A DNA stretch of 39,220 nucleotides, from IMG/VR virus record IMGVR_UViG_3300026483_000880, positions 1 to 39,220 of that record. One strand, written 5' to 3'. The notes under the pieces are model-generated. The model searched no databases, had not been told where the DNA came from, and saw only the letters and a list, made by a program, of their open reading frames with translations. This DNA is from a virus. This document shows, one piece after another, positions 36,522-39,220 of the stretch. Made by a program: the position numbers and the translations under genes. Numbering within the stretch: the stretch's first letter is position 1; each line of letters begins with the position of its first letter.

Positions 36522-37814
36522 ATGAAAGAATTAAAACTTACACAAGAATTTGTAAACGAATCTAATTCAACAAATTCAAACACGGACAAGATTAACGTAA
36601 TTAAGAAGTATTCTAATCAACCAGATGTTCTTAAAGTGCTGCAGTATACATACGACACGTTTAAACAGTATTATGTTACTTCAAAAAACTGTAAGAAGAG
36701 AAGTGATCTAGTGCTTCCTTTCGGATCTTATACTGATATCTTCTCTTTGTTAGATGCATTGAGTTCTCGACAAATAACTGGTCATTCTGCGATTGAAGCG
36801 GTAAATACATTTGTAGAAGAGAATAAAGAATACTCTGATCTTATTTGGAATATCATTGACGGAAACCTAAAAACTAGGTCAACTATTTCTATGATTAATA
36901 AAGTTGTACCGGGTTTAATTCCAACCTTTGACGTAGCACTCGCTCAAGCGTATGACGAAAAGACTAAAAAGAAAGTAGATTGGAATGACGGATGGTATGT
37001 TAGTCGTAAACTAGATGGTGTTAGATGTCTAGCAATTATTGATGATAAAGGAGATGTTAATTTCTATAGTAGAGCAGGAAAAGAATTTACAACACTAGAT
37101 TCTTTGAAACCTTCTATCCAAAGATTAGGTCTTACGAATATGGTGTTTGATGGTGAAGTTTGTATGGTAGATGAAAATGGAAATGAAGATTTCCAAGGTA
37201 TCATTAAGCAAATTAAAAGAAAAGATCATACTATTACAAATCCATTTTATCATATCTTTGATTTATTGACCATTAAAGAATTTAACGATAAAGAATCTAT
37301 TACCTCTTTTAGTGAAAGACAATCTAACCTTAGAGCGTATGTTCTAGATGGCGATCAATTTATTAGCCACCTTGTTCAAATGTTAGGAGATGATCTTGTA
37401 ATGGAAAGAATGATGGAACTATCGAAAGAAGGAGGATGGGAAGGACTAATGCTTCGTAAGAATACAACATACCAAGGAAAACGTTCTAGTGATGTTCTTA
37501 AGGTTAAGAAATTCTATGATGATGAATATTATGTAGTTGATTTAGAGAATGCTCTTAATAGAGTTATCGTTGACGGGAAAGAAGTTGAAGAAATGATGCT
37601 TAAGAATGTTGTAGTTGAACATAAAGGAAGTAGAGTTCAGGTTGGTTCTGGTTTTTCACATGAACAAAAAAGATTTTATTTTAAAAATCCTGATAAAATT
37701 CTAGGAAAGCAAATCACTGTTCAATATTTTGAAGAAACTACAAATCAACATGGAGAACATTCACTTAGGTTCCCTGTGATCAAAGCGGTTTATGAAACAG
37801 AGCGTACCTTTTAA
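36522..37814 (+). CDS. ATP-dependent DNA ligase with capsid-targeting-like N-terminus (430 aa)
   Basis: Seals nicks in DNA through a Lys-AMP intermediate. Motif I KLDGVR gives nucleophile Lys163; FDGEVC (209-214), EGLMLRK (307-313) and VLKVKKF (325-331) are motifs III, IV and V. The C-terminal OB-fold (VEHKGSRVQVGSGF) closes the enzyme. The N-terminus MKELKLTQEFVNE followed by Ser is strikingly like the T4 capsid-targeting sequence, and is much like that of the other cargo proteins. A packaged ligase would be new to me. An alternative is that the similarity is by chance in an N-terminal helix. The gene is 1 base after the conserved small protein gene. Confidence 0.9.
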   Translation: MKELKLTQEFVNESNSTNSNTDKINVIKKYSNQPDVLKVLQYTYDTFKQYYVTSKNCKKRSDLVLPFGSYTDIFSLLDALSSRQITGHSAIEAVNTFVEENKEYSDLIWNIIDGNLKTRSTISMINKVVPGLIPTFDVALAQAYDEKTKKKVDWNDGWYVSRKLDGVRCLAIIDDKGDVNFYSRAGKEFTTLDSLKPSIQRLGLTNMVFDGEVCMVDENGNEDFQGIIKQIKRKDHTITNPFYHIFDLLTIKEFNDKESITSFSERQSNLRAYVLDGDQFISHLVQMLGDDLVMERMMELSKEGGWEGLMLRKNTTYQGKRSSDVLKVKKFYDDEYYVVDLENALNRVIVDGKEVEEMMLKNVVVEHKGSRVQVGSGFSHEQKRFYFKNPDKILGKQITVQYFEETTNQHGEHSLRFPVIKAVYETERTF

Positions 37815-37837
37815 ATATAATTAATTAAATCCCATAT

Positions 37838-38530
37838 ATGACAATAGTTTTAGGAGACGGTTTATTAGCATCAGAACTTATAGGACAAACAGGATGGTCT
37901 TATATTTCAAGAAAACAGGACTTTTTAAATTTTAATAGTCTTAGTAGTGTTATTAATTTAATTCCAAAGGACTGCACTACGATAGTCAATTGCATTGCAT
38001 ACACAGACACCTATTCTGATGATAAATCTAAAATGCTTCAAACTAATTATCATTCAGTTGCAAACTTGGCTGAATTCTGTAATCATAGAGGAATAAAACT
38101 AATTCACTATTCTACAGATTACGTATATGCTGGTTCAAATCCAAATGCAAGCGAAGAAGATATTCCTATTCCTGATAAAACATGGTATGCATATTCTAAA
38201 TTATTAGCAGACGAGCATATCATTAGACATTCAGATGATTATCTAATCGTAAGAGGGAGTCACAGAATTAATCCATTTCCTTATGCAACTGCATGGAACG
38301 ATCAGATAGGAAATTTCGATGATGTAGATGTATTAGTAAATCAGTGGATCAAGCTAATTAAAGCAGAGCAGAAAGGTGTATGGAATATAGGAACACCTTC
38401 GAAGAGCGTATATGAATATGCATCTAGAGAAAAAGATGTTGATTCAGCACCTGCCCCTGATCATTTCCCAAAGGATACGACAATGGATCTTACGAAACTT
38501 AATGTATTTTTAAAAAATTATGAAATATAA
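37838..38530 (+). CDS. RmlD-like NAD(P)-dependent sugar-nucleotide reductase (230 aa)
   Basis: Rossmann start TIVLGDGLLASEL, VNCIAYTDTYSDD and TNYHSVANLAEFC, then catalytic HYSTDYVYAG and WYAYSKLLAD (Tyr117-x-x-x-Lys121), the layout of dTDP-4-dehydrorhamnose reductase and related epimerase-reductases. 230 residues is shorter than the usual 280-300, with the C-terminal substrate domain reduced. It could act on dTDP-rhamnose precursors or a related nucleotide sugar; the exact sugar is not certain. Alongside KdsA and phosphomannomutase it supports surface-sugar modification. Confidence 0.85.
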   Translation: MTIVLGDGLLASELIGQTGWSYISRKQDFLNFNSLSSVINLIPKDCTTIVNCIAYTDTYSDDKSKMLQTNYHSVANLAEFCNHRGIKLIHYSTDYVYAGSNPNASEEDIPIPDKTWYAYSKLLADEHIIRHSDDYLIVRGSHRINPFPYATAWNDQIGNFDDVDVLVNQWIKLIKAEQKGVWNIGTPSKSVYEYASREKDVDSAPAPDHFPKDTTMDLTKLNVFLKNYEI

Positions 38531-38666
38531 ATCAATAACAGATCATATATGGCGATGTGGATGTGGCTCAATGAATTCTCCTTATTTAGAAAAATGTGGA
38601 TTCTGCGGCACTGATAATAAAAATCACAATGCGTTTATAGAAACAAATTCTCAAAAAGAAGTATAA
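38520..38666 (+). CDS. Small zinc-ribbon protein (48 aa)
   Basis: RCGCGS and KCGFCGT give two Cys pairs (C-x-C and C-x-x-C) of a zinc ribbon in a 48-residue protein. Its start overlaps the RmlD-like end by 11 bases, and a second Cys-pair protein follows. It may bind zinc and nucleic acid or protein. Confidence 0.5.
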   Translation: MKYKSITDHIWRCGCGSMNSPYLEKCGFCGTDNKNHNAFIETNSQKEV

Positions 38667-38671
38667 ACTAC

Positions 38672-38956
38672 ATGGCAAGAGAAATAAAGTTAACAGTATG
38701 CTCGGGTTGTATCGAAGATTTTCCAGATGGAGATTTATATACAGTAACGAGATACATGAATAGATCACTACCCGATAAGACTAATATGTATTCTACGCCA
38801 TATTGTGAAACTTGTATCAAAAAAGACAAAGACGGTTATGTAGATATTAAACTTGAACCTAAAAACGTTTTAAAGGAAAGAGCAAAGAAAGAAAAAGAAG
38901 CACTTAAGGCAAAGGAAGCAAAAAAGAAAGCAGCACTCAAAAAGAAAAAGAAATGA
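38672..38956 (+). CDS. Zinc-ribbon protein with Lys-rich tail (94 aa)
   Basis: VCSGCIEDF and PYCETCIKK give a Cys4 zinc ribbon, and the last 30 residues are nearly all Lys, Ala and Glu (EKEALKAKEAKKKAALKKKKK), suited to RNA or DNA binding. The gene starts 5 bases after the smaller zinc protein, and its stop overlaps the start of the KTSC gene (38953). Confidence 0.65.
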   Translation: MAREIKLTVCSGCIEDFPDGDLYTVTRYMNRSLPDKTNMYSTPYCETCIKKDKDGYVDIKLEPKNVLKERAKKEKEALKAKEAKKKAALKKKKK

Positions 38957-39186
38957 TAACAACACAAACTAACTTATACGACTCTTCGACTATTGTATCG
39001 TCTTCATATATTTATAAGACAAAGGAATTATATGTTGGATTTAAACATGGAACTTATTTATATAAAGAAGTAGAAGAAAACGACTACCATGCCTTTAGAG
39101 ATGCAACATCACAGGGAATTGCCCTTAATAATATAATTAAAGGTGTGTATAAATACGAGAAAATAGAAGAAGAACATGCAAAATAA
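38953..39186 (+). CDS. KTSC-domain protein (77 aa)
   Basis: SSTIVSSSYIYKTKELYVGF, then GTYLYKEVEENDYHAFRDA and SQGIALNNIIKGVYKYEKI follow the KTSC plan, including the conserved S..G..N..I...Y. KTSC domains are found alone in phages and beside lysyl-tRNA synthetase in bacteria; function is not established. Confidence 0.8.
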   Translation: MITTQTNLYDSSTIVSSSYIYKTKELYVGFKHGTYLYKEVEENDYHAFRDATSQGIALNNIIKGVYKYEKIEEEHAK

Positions 39187-39220
39187 GAGAACCGGAATTA
39201 CATGCTCTACATTTGATCTG
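39176..39220 (+). CDS. Start of a further gene (cut by window edge)
   Basis: An ATG at 39176 overlaps the end of the KTSC gene and opens a frame (MQNKRTGITCSTFDL) to the window edge. Overlapping starts are the rule in this region, so it is plausible. Nothing can be said about function. Confidence 0.4.
   Translation, partial: MQNKRTGITCSTFDL

Overview
The window looks like part of the genome of a large, T4-like tailed phage that infects a Bacteroidetes (probably marine flavobacterial) host. The phage reading rests on collagen-like and repeat-rich fibre genes, a lysozyme-like gene, holin-like membrane proteins, a tRNA cluster, densely packed short genes with stop/start overlaps, and a family of proteins whose N-termini closely resemble the T4 capsid-targeting sequence (MK..K.FE.F.NE followed by a small residue). 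The host reading rests on SprB-like repeats, type IX secretion (T9SS) sorting domains, AT-rich DNA and few visible Shine-Dalgarno sites. No integrase, transposase, CRISPR array or rRNA was seen.

Layout. Positions 1-28049 are read leftwards. 1-5962 holds three fibre or appendage genes: a partial PTATP-repeat protein, a 1197-residue collagen-like protein and a GSG/PTATP protein. 6012-6952 holds a small unknown and an XhlA-like coiled-coil membrane protein. 6954-15231 is the presumed capsid cargo block: a P-loop kinase, multi-domain proteins with several possible protease sites and small CTS-tagged proteins, interspersed with a GDPD-like protein, a transglycosylase-like protein and a small conserved protein. 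15264-21982 holds an H1-like lysine/glycine/serine protein, KdsA, a 537-residue unknown, a CTS-tagged HAD phosphatase, a mini-MscS-like protein, a PAP2 phosphatase and a hotdog thioesterase. 22043-28049 is an envelope/secretion operon: a CsgG-like protein, a possible outer-membrane protein, small lipoproteins, and three exported proteins with cohesin-, dockerin- and PA14-like domains, one ending in a T9SS sorting tail.

After a divergent promoter region (28050-28217) everything reads rightwards. First come a T9SS type-B surface protein and a small dockerin-like protein, then small cytosolic genes and a short virion-like protein. Next are four tRNAs (Leu, Arg, Lys and a probable Ile-UAU), and then a metabolic/accessory block: a holin-like protein, a eukaryotic-type phosphomannomutase, a 2OG-Fe(II) hydroxylase, a second copy of the thioesterase, a flavodoxin-fold protein, a second copy of the small conserved protein, a CTS-tagged ATP-dependent DNA ligase, an RmlD-like reductase, zinc-ribbon proteins and a KTSC protein.

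How the genes may work together. Kinase, phosphatase and ligase all carry a capsid-targeting-like N-terminus, which suggests a nucleic-acid end-healing and sealing kit packaged in the head and delivered with the DNA. KdsA, phosphomannomutase and the RmlD-like reductase point to remodelling of host surface sugars. The cohesin/dockerin/T9SS/CsgG-like operon suggests the phage builds something on the infected cell's surface. The collagen-like fibre and the prolyl-hydroxylase-like enzyme may be functionally linked. All of these links are inference from sequence motifs read by eye; no database search was run.
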